Source of the DNA: Pseudomonas taeanensis MS-3
GTDB taxonomy: Bacteria; Pseudomonadota; Gammaproteobacteria; Pseudomonadales; Pseudomonadaceae
Assembly: GCF_000498575.2 (NCBI RefSeq)
Contig: NZ_AWSQ01000001.1
Location: 1,483,883 to 1,547,882, forward strand
Length of the DNA: 64,000 nt
Direction of reading: 5' to 3'
The translations under genes were made by a program, and so were the position numbers. The first letter of the stretch is position 1. Every line of letters starts with the position of its first letter. The notes below the pieces were generated by a model. It did not search any database. It saw nothing but the letters and a program-made list of their open reading frames with translations, and had not been told where the DNA came from. Positions 28,846 through 38,502 of the stretch are shown here, one piece after another.

Positions 28846-29142
28846 ATGAACCTGCACGACCTTTCCAGTCATGCCCGCGCAGGGCATGTCGACGAGTTGA
28901 ATCTGATCTCCCTCGAGGGTGGTAACTACTACTTGTTGGAGGCGCGCGTGGGCGGCCGTCCCTTCACGCTTGAGGATGGGCGTGGGCATCTTCAGCACCT
29001 GCGCTCTTTGGAGCATGCCCGAGACCTGTTGCACTCGTTACCGCAGCTACCGCCGCTGCATTTGGTGCAGACGCAGGAGCACGATGAAATGTGCGGTATG
29101 CCTGAAGATCCGCGCATCAAGCACCCCGCCGGGTCGCACTGA
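28846..29142 (+). CDS. Small conserved protein, DUF6482-like
   Basis: A 98-residue cytosolic protein: N-terminal segment DELNLISLEGGNYYLLEARV (beta-rich), a helical HLRSLEHARDLL and a C-terminal HDEMCGMPED motif. It resembles the pseudomonad family annotated DUF6482; the family name is from memory. Position between UPF0114 and fklB matches PA4573. GCGAGG ribosome site 10 bases before the ATG. Function unknown. Confidence 0.75.
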   Translation: MNLHDLSSHARAGHVDELNLISLEGGNYYLLEARVGGRPFTLEDGRGHLQHLRSLEHARDLLHSLPQLPPLHLVQTQEHDEMCGMPEDPRIKHPAGSH

Positions 29143-29318
29143 GGCCCATTGTGGCAAAGGGCTAGACCGGGCGGCGGTAAACTTCGCTGCGAACAAATCA
29201 AGACCGCAGGTGTGGGCAATACAGGGCTTGGTACTGCGCCAGGCGCCGTCAGTGGGTAGGGCCGCTCAGGCAATTGTGCTAGTCTGGCCGGCCTTTTTTG
29301 CCCCTGCGGAGCAGTGTC

Positions 29319-29936
29319 ATGTCCGAACTCAATCTCTCTACAGACGAAACCCGCGTCAGCTACGGCATTGGCCGTCAGCTGGGCGGTCAGCTGCGTGACA
29401 ATCCACCGCCGGGCGTGAGCCTGGATGCAGTCCTGGCCGGCCTTTCCGATGCATTTTCTGGTCAGGCGAGCCGTGTCGACGAGGCTGAGCTATCGGCCAG
29501 TTTCAAGGTCATTCGTGACGTCATGCAGGCTGCCGCAGAGGCCAAGGCTGCAGAAGCTGCCAGCGCTGGTGTGGCTTTCCTGGGTGAAAACGCCACGCGT
29601 GAAGGCATTACCGTGCTGGCCTCTGGCCTGCAATACGAAGTGCTGACCGCTGGCGAAGGCGCCAAGCCATCGGCAGAAGACACCATCCGTGCGCATTATC
29701 ACGGTACCCTGGTCGACGGCACTGTGTTCGACAGCTCCTACGAGCGTGGTCAGCCGGCAGAGTTTCCGGTTGGCGGGGTGATCGCTGGTTGGGTCGAGGC
29801 CCTGCAATTGATGAACACCGGTAGCAAGTGGCGCCTGTATGTGCCGAGCGAGCTGGCCTATGGCGCCCAGGGCGTCGGTAGCATCCCGCCACACAGTGTG
29901 CTGGTGTTTGATGTAGAGCTGCTGGAAATTCTCTAA
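29319..29936 (+). CDS. fklB: FKBP-type peptidyl-prolyl isomerase FklB
   Basis: A 205-residue FKBP (E. coli FklB 206 aa). Residues about 1-95 form the helical N-terminal dimerisation domain (VSYGIGRQLGGQL), and about 105-205 the FKBP fold with YHGTLVDGTVFDSSYERG, the PVGGVIAGW active-site strand and ELAYGAQGVGSIPPHSVLVFDVELL. No signal peptide, so probably cytoplasmic. The start 29319 is seven codons inside the longest frame and follows GCGGAGCAG, with the family N-terminus MSELNLS. Confidence 0.92.
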   Translation: MSELNLSTDETRVSYGIGRQLGGQLRDNPPPGVSLDAVLAGLSDAFSGQASRVDEAELSASFKVIRDVMQAAAEAKAAEAASAGVAFLGENATREGITVLASGLQYEVLTAGEGAKPSAEDTIRAHYHGTLVDGTVFDSSYERGQPAEFPVGGVIAGWVEALQLMNTGSKWRLYVPSELAYGAQGVGSIPPHSVLVFDVELLEIL

Positions 29937-30044
29937 GCGCTCACGGAAGGTCGGCCGGCTGGCGCAAAGCGCTATTCGGCCAGGCGCAACCTTGCGGCAT
30001 CGCGGACATTGCTCGCGATGCCGTATTGGTAGCGGAAAGCCGCA

Positions 30045-30272
30045 TCAAGGGCGCAATGCCCGGGCGTAGCAGTACAGAAACAGGTTGCGCACCAGCTCTT
30101 TGAGTACCAAGGGTTCGTTGGAACTCAGCTCATGCAAGTCCAGGTCGCCCTGACCGCGTAGCTCATCCAGAGCTGCTTCTTCCAGAACCGCACACACTTC
30201 ACCTGTTTCGCGATCCAGAATGCGCAGGTAAGGCTGTGGCCGGTCCAGCCAGGCGTCGATCAGATAGGTCAT
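30045..30272 (-). CDS. PA4570-family small protein
   Basis: A 75-residue acidic protein beginning MTYLIDAWLDRPQPYLRILD with ETGEVCAVLEE and a C-terminal ELVRNLFLYCYARALRP. It matches the short PA4570-type protein conserved next to ispB in Pseudomonas (identified by sequence memory and position). Role unknown. GGGAG ribosome site 8 bases before the ATG. It lies downstream of ispB but behind that gene's strong terminator, so it has its own promoter; the upstream 30273-30350 region is notably A+T-rich. Confidence 0.8.
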   Translation of the reverse strand: MTYLIDAWLDRPQPYLRILDRETGEVCAVLEEAALDELRGQGDLDLHELSSNEPLVLKELVRNLFLYCYARALRP

Positions 30273-30350
30273 GACTCATCTCCCTTTAAGTGGTTTGATG
30301 AGAATAATTCCTATTCAATTAATAGCAAGCCTCAATTACTGCCTTTCGTC

Positions 30351-30393
30351 GTGCAATAAAAAGCCCGTCATCGAGACGGGCTTTTTATTGCAC
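30351..30393. terminator. Strong bidirectional terminator of ispB
   Basis: A perfect 19-bp inverted repeat with a 5-nt loop: arms 30351-30369 and 30375-30393, containing AAAAAGCCCGTC and GACGGGCTTTTT. A-run and T-run on both sides make it functional on either strand. It directly follows the ispB stop codon. Confidence 0.95.
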
Positions 30394-30401
30394 GCGTCCT
30401 G

Positions 30402-31370
30402 TCAGTGAGTACGGGCGACGGCGAAGTGGCTTAACTCGATCAGTGCGTCGCGGTATTCGCTGGCGGGCAAGGTATCCAGGCAGGCGATGGCACGCTCGGC
30501 GAAGTCGCGGGCGAGTTGTGCGGTGTAATCCAGGGCGCCCGCCGCTTCCACTGCGTTGCGGATGCTTTCCAGGTTCTCGATGCCGCCTTTCTGGATCGCT
30601 TGGCGTACCAGCGCCGCTTGCTCGGCCGTGCCTTCGCGCATGGTGTAGATCAATGGCAGGGTCGGTTTGCCTTCGGCCAGATCGTCGCCGACATTCTTGC
30701 CGAGGGCCGCTGCGTCACCGCGGTAGTCGAGCAGGTCATCAACCAGCTGGAAGGCCACGCCCAGATGGTCGCCGAAGTTGCGCAGCGCTTCGGTCTGGTC
30801 GGCCGAGGCGCCGGCCAGGGCTGCGGCGCTATGGGTCGAGGCTTCGAAGAGCATCGCAGTCTTGCCGCGGATGACCTCCATATAGGTCTCTTCGCTGGTG
30901 CTGGCGTCGCGGATCTTCGACAGCTGCAGGACTTCGCCTTCGGCGATGACTCGAGTGGCCTTGGAGAGGATTTTCATCACTGGCATGGAGTCGAGTTCGA
31001 CCATCATTTCGAAGGAGCGCGAATAGAGGAAGTCGCCGACCAGTACGCTGGGCGCGTTGCCCCACTGGGCGTTGGCAGTCGAGCGGCCGCGACGCATGTC
31101 GGACATGTCGACCACGTCATCATGCAGCAGGGTAGCGGTGTGCAGGAACTCGATGGTGGCAGCGAGCAGGCGTAGTTGCTCGTCGTCCCGGCCCAGCGCC
31201 TTGCCGCAGAGCAGAACCAGCAACGGCCGCAGGCGTTTGCCGCCAGCAGAGATAATGTAGTCGCCGATTTTTTCCACCAAGGGCACGCGCGACACTAGTT
31301 GCTGGCGGATGATGCCGTCGACAGCGGTGAAATCGTCCGCCACCACGCGGTAGAAAGCCTGGGGTTGCAT
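30402..31370 (-). CDS. ispB: Octaprenyl/nonaprenyl diphosphate synthase
   Basis: A 322-residue trans-prenyl diphosphate synthase that makes the ubiquinone side chain. Both aspartate-rich motifs are present: HDDVVDMSDMRRG (first, about 83-95) and DDLLDYRGD (second, about 210-218), plus GGKRLRPLL at the N-terminus. ATG at 31370 is chosen to match the MQxQAFYRV start of Pseudomonas IspB; a TTG three codons upstream is closer to the AGGAG box and cannot be excluded. Divergent from rplU. Confidence 0.95.
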   Translation of the reverse strand: MQPQAFYRVVADDFTAVDGIIRQQLVSRVPLVEKIGDYIISAGGKRLRPLLVLLCGKALGRDDEQLRLLAATIEFLHTATLLHDDVVDMSDMRRGRSTANAQWGNAPSVLVGDFLYSRSFEMMVELDSMPVMKILSKATRVIAEGEVLQLSKIRDASTSEETYMEVIRGKTAMLFEASTHSAAALAGASADQTEALRNFGDHLGVAFQLVDDLLDYRGDAAALGKNVGDDLAEGKPTLPLIYTMREGTAEQAALVRQAIQKGGIENLESIRNAVEAAGALDYTAQLARDFAERAIACLDTLPASEYRDALIELSHFAVARTH

Positions 31371-31449
31371 CAGCGACAAGTGCTCCTGAATGATTGCGCG
31401 GCATGCTAGGGGGCAGGGTAGGGGCTGTCAAGGTGAGTGCCCTGGGTGC

Positions 31450-31478
31450 TTGCGCGCAGCGGGTGGCTTGCGTACAAT
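31450..31478 (+). promoter_or_regulatory. Sigma-70 promoter of rplU-rpmA
   Basis: TTGCGC (31450-31455) and TACAAT (31473-31478) with an ideal 17-bp spacer. Transcription would start near 31485, giving a leader of about 130 nt before rplU, long enough for a regulatory fold though none was identified. Confidence 0.75.
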
Positions 31479-31615
31479 CGCGCACCCTGAACTTCCCCCT
31501 GGGTATTTCCCTGCCTTACGCAATTGCAAGGGTGTCCTTCCGGCCCCAAGCAGCCATGCCAGCCGATTACTATCCCTATAAAGCGCTGGGTGAGCAGGAT
31601 TAACGGAGATTTACC

Positions 31616-31927
31616 ATGTACGCAGTAATTGTTACTGGTGGCAAGCAATACAAAGTCACCGAAGGCGAATTCCTCAAGGTCGAAAAACTCGAGCTGGGCA
31701 CTGGCGAAGCCGTGACCTTTGATCGCGTTTTGTTGGTCGGCAATGGTGACGACGTAAAAATCGGCGCTCCGGTTGTTGACGGTGCCAAGGTTGTGGCTGA
31801 AGTGGTAGCTCAAGGCCGTCACGACAAGGTTACTATCATCAAGTTCCGTCGTCGTAAGCACCACATGAAGCGCCAGGGCCACCGTCAGTGGTACACCGAG
31901 ATCAAAATCACCGGTATTCAGGCCTGA
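31616..31927 (+). CDS. rplU: 50S ribosomal protein L21
   Basis: A 103-residue L21 with the family start [18 protein letters not shown] and the basic [16 protein letters not shown] rRNA-contact region. Standard length. ACGGAG ribosome site. First gene of the rplU-rpmA operon, 39 bp before rpmA, under a strong promoter and long leader. Confidence 0.98.
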   Translation: MYAVIVTGGKQYKVTEGEFLKVEKLELGTGEAVTFDRVLLVGNGDDVKIGAPVVDGAKVVAEVVAQGRHDKVTIIKFRRRKHHMKRQGHRQWYTEIKITGIQA

Positions 31928-31966
31928 TTCGTTTCGGCCTGATCCCTTTATAGGAGTATTGAACTC

Positions 31967-32224
31967 ATGGCACACAAAAAAGCTGGCGGTAGTACCCGCA
32001 ACGGTCGCGACTCAGAAGCCAAACGCCTTGGCGTGAAGATGTATGGCGGCCAGGTTATCAAGGCAGGCAACATCATCGTGCGTCAGCGCGGTACCCAGTT
32101 CCACGCCGGTTACGGCGTTGGCATGGGTAAAGATCACACTCTCTTCGCTAAAATCGAAGGCGTGATCAAGTTTGAAGTAAAGGGCGCGTTCAACCGCCGT
32201 TACGTGAGCGTCGTCGCGGCTTAA
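31967..32224 (+). CDS. rpmA: 50S ribosomal protein L27
   Basis: An 85-residue L27. Starts [22 protein letters not shown], the N-terminal arm that reaches into the peptidyl transferase centre, and ends with the [14 protein letters not shown] fold. TAGGAG ribosome site. Followed by a clear terminator, so it ends the operon and obg is transcribed separately or by read-through. Confidence 0.98.
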   Translation: MAHKKAGGSTRNGRDSEAKRLGVKMYGGQVIKAGNIIVRQRGTQFHAGYGVGMGKDHTLFAKIEGVIKFEVKGAFNRRYVSVVAA

Positions 32225-32242
32225 TCGCGAGGCTGCTGGAGA

Positions 32243-32272
32243 AGCCCCGTCCTTGCGACGGGGCTTTTTTGT
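32243..32272 (+). terminator. Intrinsic terminator of rplU-rpmA
   Basis: A 9-bp perfect stem AGCCCCGTC/GACGGGGCT with 5-nt loop and a run of T, 19 bp after the rpmA stop codon. Confidence 0.92.
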
Positions 32273-32325
32273 TTCTGTATTCTTGGGGTTCTTGCCAAAC
32301 TGTCCTGGGTGTAGCGTTCTGTTAG

Positions 32326-33618
<1,293 letters not shown>

Positions 33619-33627
33619 GTAGAATTT

Positions 33628-33651
33628 CAACGCCGCTTAATAGCGGCGTTG
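33628..33651 (+). terminator. Hairpin between obgE and proB
   Basis: A 9-bp perfect stem CAACGCCGC/GCGGCGTTG with 6-nt loop starting 10 bp after obgE. The following bases (TTGTAATG) give a poor U-tract, so this may attenuate rather than end transcription into proB. Confidence 0.5.
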
Positions 33652-33695
33652 TTGTAATGGGTGCACAAGCGCTTTCTGGCTAAGGTTGGAAGATC

Positions 33696-34814
33696 ATGCG
33701 TGACAAGGTAACCGGTGCGCGGCGCTGGGTAGTGAAGATTGGCAGTGCGTTGCTGACGGCTGATGGGCGAGGGCTGGATCGCGCGGCAATGGCGGTTTGG
33801 GTCAAGCAGATGGTGGCGCTGCGCGAGCAGGGGGTCGAGCTGGTGCTGGTGTCCTCTGGGGCGGTGGCGGCCGGGATGAGTCGGCTGGGCTGGGTGGCTC
33901 GGCCCAGTGCGATGCACGAGCTGCAGGCCGCGGCGGCCATTGGCCAGATGGTTCTGGTGCAGGCGTGGGAGTCGAGCTTTGCCGAGCATGGTCGGCACAC
34001 GGCGCAGGTCCTGCTGACCCATGATGATCTGTCGGACCGCAAGCGCTACCTGAATGCGCGTAGCACGTTGCGCACCCTGGTCGAGCTGGATGTGATTCCG
34101 GTGATCAACGAGAACGACACGGTGGTCACCGATGAGATTCGCTTTGGGGACAACGATACCCTGGCGGCGCTGGTGGCTAATCTGGTCGAGGCCGATCTGT
34201 TGGTGATCCTGACTGATCGCGATGGGATGTATAACGCTGATCCGCGGCATAACCCCAATGCCCAGCTAATTTATGAGGCGCGCGCCGATGACTCGGCGCT
34301 CGATGCGGTGGCCGGGAGTGTGGGTGGCGCGCTGGGGCGTGGGGGTATGCAGACCAAGCTGCGTGCGGCGCGTCTGGCGGCGCGTTCAGGGGCGCACACG
34401 GTGATTGTTGGCGGGGCTATCGAGCAGGTCTTGGCGCGCCTCAAGAGTGGCGAGCGCTTGGGTACCTTGCTGGCACCGGAGCGCGGGTTGCTGGCGGCGC
34501 GTAAGCAATGGCTGGCAGGGCATCTGCAGACCCGTGGCACCTTGGTATTGGATGCTGGGGCGGTCAAGGCCCTGGAGACAGGTCGCAAGAGTCTGCTGCC
34601 GGTGGGTGTCAAGGCGCTGCAGGGCAGTTTCCGCCGTGGCGAGATGGTGGTCTGCGTGGCGGCGGATGGTCGTGAAGTTGCGCGAGGTCTGGTCAATTAC
34701 AGCGCGATCGAGGCGCAGAAGATCATCGGCCGGTCGTCGGATGCCATTGAGAAGTGTCTGGGGTATGTCGACGAGCCAGAGCTGGTGCATCGCGATAACC
34801 TGATTCTGGTTTAG
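33696..34814 (+). CDS. proB: Glutamate 5-kinase
   Basis: A 372-residue ProB. Amino-acid kinase domain (about 1-260) with [11 protein letters not shown] phosphate loop, [11 protein letters not shown], and [18 protein letters not shown]-terminal PUA domain (about 280-372). It makes glutamyl-5-phosphate, the first and feedback-controlled step of proline synthesis. Downstream of obgE as in P. aeruginosa. GGAAGA ribosome site. Confidence 0.96.
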   Translation: MRDKVTGARRWVVKIGSALLTADGRGLDRAAMAVWVKQMVALREQGVELVLVSSGAVAAGMSRLGWVARPSAMHELQAAAAIGQMVLVQAWESSFAEHGRHTAQVLLTHDDLSDRKRYLNARSTLRTLVELDVIPVINENDTVVTDEIRFGDNDTLAALVANLVEADLLVILTDRDGMYNADPRHNPNAQLIYEARADDSALDAVAGSVGGALGRGGMQTKLRAARLAARSGAHTVIVGGAIEQVLARLKSGERLGTLLAPERGLLAARKQWLAGHLQTRGTLVLDAGAVKALETGRKSLLPVGVKALQGSFRRGEMVVCVAADGREVARGLVNYSAIEAQKIIGRSSDAIEKCLGYVDEPELVHRDNLILV

Positions 34815-34842
34815 TCTGCCTCAGGTCTAAGAGGAACTCATG

Positions 34843-35319
34843 ATGCGAAAAGCCAAAGGATTGCTGAATGCTTTACTGGTGTTACCGTTTCTGTTGCCTT
34901 CTGTAGTGGTTGCAGAGGAAATCGGTGAGGTGTCCACGGTATTCAAGTGGTTGGGGTCGAATGACAAGATCGTCGTCGAGGCCTTTGATGACCCTAAGGT
35001 GGAGGGGGTGACCTGTTATTTGTCGCGCGCCAAGACGGGTGGGGTGAAGGGTAGTCTGGGTTTGGCCGAGGATCGCGCCGAGGCGTCGATTGCCTGTCGC
35101 CAGGTAGGGCCGGTGCGCTTCAGGGATGAGCTGGAAGAGGGGGAGGAGGTATTTCGCGAGCGAACTTCGCTGGTGTTCAAAACCATGCAGGTGGTGCGGT
35201 TCTTCGATGAGAAACGCAACACCTTGGTGTACCTGGTGTACAGCGACCGGATAATCGAGGGCAGTCCGCAGAATGCGGTAACTGCGATCCCGATTCTGCC
35301 CTGGCCGGACCAGCGTTGA
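34843..35319 (+). CDS. creA: CreA family periplasmic protein
   Basis: A 158-residue exported protein with a signal peptide ([21 protein letters not shown], cleavage likely after VVA at about 24-25). The mature part matches Cre[33 protein letters not shown] and [16 protein letters not shown]. The function of CreA is not known. The second of two adjacent ATG codons is preferred because the GAGGA box is then 7 bases away rather than 4. Confidence 0.88.
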   Translation: MRKAKGLLNALLVLPFLLPSVVVAEEIGEVSTVFKWLGSNDKIVVEAFDDPKVEGVTCYLSRAKTGGVKGSLGLAEDRAEASIACRQVGPVRFRDELEEGEEVFRERTSLVFKTMQVVRFFDEKRNTLVYLVYSDRIIEGSPQNAVTAIPILPWPDQR

Positions 35320-35321
35320 AT

Positions 35322-35350
35322 AAAAAGCCCGAATCAGGTTCGGGCTTTTT
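35322..35350. terminator. First terminator between creA and rpsT
   Basis: A 12-bp perfect inverted repeat AAAAAGCCCGAA/TTCGGGCTTTTT with 5-nt loop, right after the creA stop codon. Works in both directions. Confidence 0.92.
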
Positions 35351-35360
35351 AACGGCAATA

Positions 35361-35388
35361 AAAAAACCGGCCATCAGGCCGGTTTTTT
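35361..35388. terminator. Second terminator between creA and rpsT
   Basis: A 12-bp perfect inverted repeat AAAAAACCGGCC/GGCCGGTTTTTT with 4-nt loop, 27 bp before the rpsT stop codon. Together with the first terminator it isolates the convergent creA and rpsT transcripts. Confidence 0.92.
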
Positions 35389-35415
35389 AAGAACTAACAG
35401 CGAATAACTGGCAGC

Positions 35416-35694
35416 TTAGGCAGCTGCAGCTTCACTGAGGGCCTTGATGTGGCCATTCAGGCGGCTTTTATGGCGCGCTGCTTTGTTCTTGTGGATGATG
35501 CCTTTGTCGGCCATACGGTCGATTACCGGCACAGCCAGGGTGTAAGCGGTTTGCGCCTGCTCAAGTTCTTTGGCGTCGATAGCCTTGACTACGTTCTTGA
35601 TGTAGGTGCGGACCATGGAGCGCAGGCTGGCGTTATGGCTACGACGCTTCTCAGCCTGTTTGGCGCGTTTTTTGGCAGAAGGTGTATTGGCCAC
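35416..35694 (-). CDS. rpsT: 30S ribosomal protein S20
   Basis: A 92-residue S20, lysine/arginine-rich and helical: [18 protein letters not shown] at the start, [15 protein letters not shown] and [11 protein letters not shown]. The GTG at 35694 is the right start: it has GAGGAG 6-7 bases upstream and gives the standard N-terminus and length; the TTG two codons earlier does not. Confidence 0.96.
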   Translation of the reverse strand: MANTPSAKKRAKQAEKRRSHNASLRSMVRTYIKNVVKAIDAKELEQAQTAYTLAVPVIDRMADKGIIHKNKAARHKSRLNGHIKALSEAAAA

Positions 35695-35895
35695 CGTCAA
35701 ACTCCTCGAAAACTGGGGGGGTTACAACAAATAAGGCCGCGAATCATGCCGACGCGCTTGATGGATGTCAAGCCTGTCGGCTAAGCGGTGATTGTTGTAT
35801 GTGCTGTGCCGACCGGAAATCGGCGTGGTCTTACTTGCTCTACCCAGTATTCATGGCGGCCGGTAAACTCGGCGGCCTTTTCTAAGGGGTAGTGC

Positions 35896-37440
35896 ATGTC
35901 CGAGCGAACCGGTAAGGGCGGCTTGTTGCGTTCCAGTGCGGTGGTCAGTGTGATGACCCTGCTGTCGCGCGTGCTGGGCATGGTACGCGATATGGTAGTG
36001 GCTGCCTATTTCGGTTCCAGCCCGGCAGCCGATGCGTTTTTTATTGCCTTCAAAATCCCCAACTTCTTGCGCCGCTTGTTTGCCGAGGGGGCGTTCGCCC
36101 AGGCTTTTGTTCCGGTGCTCTCGGAGTATCGTGCGCAGCGCAGTCTGGCCGAGGTCAAGCAGTTGGTCGACCGCACGGCGGGCTACCTCGGTTTGACCCT
36201 GACGGCGTTGACCGCTCTCGGTGTGGTTGCCTCGCCGTACCTGATCATGCTGTTTGCGCCAGGCTTTCGCGATGAGCCGGCCAAGCTCGCGCTGGCGGGC
36301 GAGTTGCTGCAAATCACCTTCCCTTATTTACTGCTGATCTCGCTAACGGCCTTCAGTGGCGGAATACTCAACACCTATGGGCGTTTTGCCGTGCCGTCGT
36401 TTACCCCGGTGCTGCTCAACGTCTGCATGATCGGTGCGGCGATCTACCTGACGCCGTATTTCCAGCAGCCGATCATGGCCCTGGCCTGGGGCGTGCTGAT
36501 TGCGGGCTTTGCCCAACTGTTGTTTCAGTTGCCGTTTCTGGCGCGGATCAAGCTGCTGCCAACGCCCAGGGTGCATCGCGACGAGGGCGTCAGGCGCATC
36601 ATGTTGCTGATGGTGCCGGCGCTGTTCGGTGTGTCGGTCAGCCAGATCAACCTGTTGTTGGACACCGTGCTGGCGTCCTTCCTGCAGACGGGCAGTATCT
36701 CCTGGCTGTATTACGCCGACCGTTTGTCCGAACTGCCGTTGGGAGCCTTTGGTATCGCAATAGGTACGGTGATTCTGCCGAGTCTGTCGCGGCTGCATGC
36801 CACCGATGATCCCAAGGCCTTTTCGGCGACTATCGACTGGGCGCTGCGCATGGTCTTGTTGGTCGGGGTGCCTGCGGCGCTTGCGCTGGCGATTCTTTCC
36901 GAGCCGCTGATCGCCAGCCTGTTCTACTACGGGGCAATGACCGAGCGTGACGTGCTGCAGTCGGCCAATGCGCTGGAGGCCTACTCACTAGGTGTGCTGG
37001 CGTTCATGCTGATCAAGGTGCTGGCGCCGGCGTTTTTCGCCCGTCAGGACCTGAAAACACCGGTGCGGATTGCGATCATCTGCATGGTGGCGAACATGGT
37101 GTTCAATCTGATCCTGATCTGGCCGTTGCAGCATGTTGGCTTGGCCTTGGCGACATCGTTGTCGTCGTTACTGAACACCGGGCTGCTGTTTTGGGGGCTG
37201 TACAAGATCGGCGTGTATCGCCCCGCGCCGGGCTGGTGGCTGTTCGCTCTGCGTTTGCTGGGCGCCTGCGCGGCGATGATCGCCCTGGTCTGGTGGCTGA
37301 ACGTACCGTCGGCTGAATGGTTCGTCTGGGGTTGGCAGCAGCGTGTGCTGTGGCTGAGCCTGTTGGTCGGTGGCGGACTGCTGGCCTATGCGGGTGCGCT
37401 GCTGGCACTCGGTTTGCGCCTGCGTCATTTGCGTCATTGA
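35896..37440 (+). CDS. murJ: Lipid II flippase MurJ
   Basis: A 514-residue MOP-superfamily membrane protein with about 14 transmembrane segments. Family hallmarks: SAVVSVMTLLSRVLGMVRDMVVA at the N-terminus, FRRLFAEGAFAQAFVPV-like segment and TGSISWLYYADRL. It flips the peptidoglycan precursor lipid II across the inner membrane and is essential in most bacteria. AAGGGG ribosome site. Upstream of ribF in the usual Pseudomonas order. Confidence 0.95.
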   Translation: MSERTGKGGLLRSSAVVSVMTLLSRVLGMVRDMVVAAYFGSSPAADAFFIAFKIPNFLRRLFAEGAFAQAFVPVLSEYRAQRSLAEVKQLVDRTAGYLGLTLTALTALGVVASPYLIMLFAPGFRDEPAKLALAGELLQITFPYLLLISLTAFSGGILNTYGRFAVPSFTPVLLNVCMIGAAIYLTPYFQQPIMALAWGVLIAGFAQLLFQLPFLARIKLLPTPRVHRDEGVRRIMLLMVPALFGVSVSQINLLLDTVLASFLQTGSISWLYYADRLSELPLGAFGIAIGTVILPSLSRLHATDDPKAFSATIDWALRMVLLVGVPAALALAILSEPLIASLFYYGAMTERDVLQSANALEAYSLGVLAFMLIKVLAPAFFARQDLKTPVRIAIICMVANMVFNLILIWPLQHVGLALATSLSSLLNTGLLFWGLYKIGVYRPAPGWWLFALRLLGACAAMIALVWWLNVPSAEWFVWGWQQRVLWLSLLVGGGLLAYAGALLALGLRLRHLRH

Positions 37441-37507
37441 CGCCAGCGTTGTGAACCTTTGCGTCGGTCGCGCGCTTATGGCCTGTCGCCCGTCGCCGTT
37501 GTCTAGG

Positions 37508-37513
37508 TATAAT
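37508..37513 (+). promoter_or_regulatory. Consensus -10 box upstream of ribF
   Basis: TATAAT matches the -10 consensus perfectly and lies 29 bp before the ribF start. No convincing -35 hexamer is found 16-18 bp upstream (GTCGCC region), so the element is only suggestive. Confidence 0.4.
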
Positions 37514-37541
37514 CGGCCACTTTATGAGCAAGAAGCGCACT

Positions 37542-38468
37542 ATGCAGCTGGTTCGAGGCCTACATAATCTGCGGCCCCAGCATCGGGGCTGCGTCGCCAC
37601 CATCGGCAATTTCGACGGCGTCCATCGTGGCCATCAGGCCATCATGGCGCGTTTGCGTGAGCGTGCGGGCGAGTTGGGCGTGCCCAGCTGTGTGGTGATC
37701 TTCGAGCCGCAGCCACGTGAGTTTTTCTCACCGCAGACGGCGCCGGCACGCCTGACCCGTCTGCGTGACAAGCTCGCGTTATTGAGCGCCGAAGGGGTTG
37801 ATCGAGTGCTTTGCCTGGCCTTCACTCGCCGCTTTCGCGAGTTGAGTGCCGCCGAGTTCGTGCAGAAAGTGCTGGTCGACGGCCTGGCTGTGCGTCATCT
37901 GGAGGTCGGCGATGACTTCCGTTTCGGTTGCGACCGGGCGGGGGATTTCGCGTTTTTGTCGCAAGCTGGCGCACGTGAAGGCTTCTCGGTCGAGGCGGCG
38001 AAGACGGTCGTGCTCGATGGGGTGCGCGTCAGTAGTACACGAGTACGTGAGGCGCTTGCCAGTGGCGACTTTGCCTTGGCAGAGCATTTGCTCGGGAGGC
38101 CTTTTCAGATTGCCGGGCGGGTGCTGCATGGGCAGAAGCTGGGGCGTCAGTTGGATGCGCCGACGGCCAATGTCCAGCTCAAGCGTTGCCATGTGCCGTT
38201 GACTGGGGTGTATCTGGTCAGTACCGAGATAGATGGCCGGGCCTGGCCCGGCGTCGCCAATATAGGTGTACGGCCGACGGTGGCCGGTGACGGTAGCGCC
38301 CATCTCGAGGTGCACCTGTTGGATTTTGCCGGTGATTTGTATGGCCGGCGTTTGACGGTGGCGTTCCACCACAAGCTGCGTGATGAGCAGCGTTTCGCCT
38401 CACTCGAGGCACTGAAGACGGCAATTGCTGCCGATATTGCCGCCGCCCGTGCCCATTGGCGCACTTAA
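37542..38468 (+). CDS. ribF: Bifunctional riboflavin kinase/FAD synthetase
   Basis: A 308-residue RibF. The N-terminal nucleotidyltransferase domain has [11 protein letters not shown] (ATP-binding) and [14 protein letters not shown]; the C-terminal kinase domain (about 180-305) has [19 protein letters not shown] and [11 protein letters not shown]. It makes FMN and FAD from riboflavin. The start [10 protein letters not shown] matches Pseudomonas RibF; an ATG six codons earlier would leave almost no leader if the -10 box at 37508 is used. Confidence 0.95.
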   Translation: MQLVRGLHNLRPQHRGCVATIGNFDGVHRGHQAIMARLRERAGELGVPSCVVIFEPQPREFFSPQTAPARLTRLRDKLALLSAEGVDRVLCLAFTRRFRELSAAEFVQKVLVDGLAVRHLEVGDDFRFGCDRAGDFAFLSQAGAREGFSVEAAKTVVLDGVRVSSTRVREALASGDFALAEHLLGRPFQIAGRVLHGQKLGRQLDAPTANVQLKRCHVPLTGVYLVSTEIDGRAWPGVANIGVRPTVAGDGSAHLEVHLLDFAGDLYGRRLTVAFHHKLRDEQRFASLEALKTAIAADIAAARAHWRT

Positions 38469-38502
38469 AACACATAGTGCCAACCGCTTAGAAGAGCCTG
38501 AG

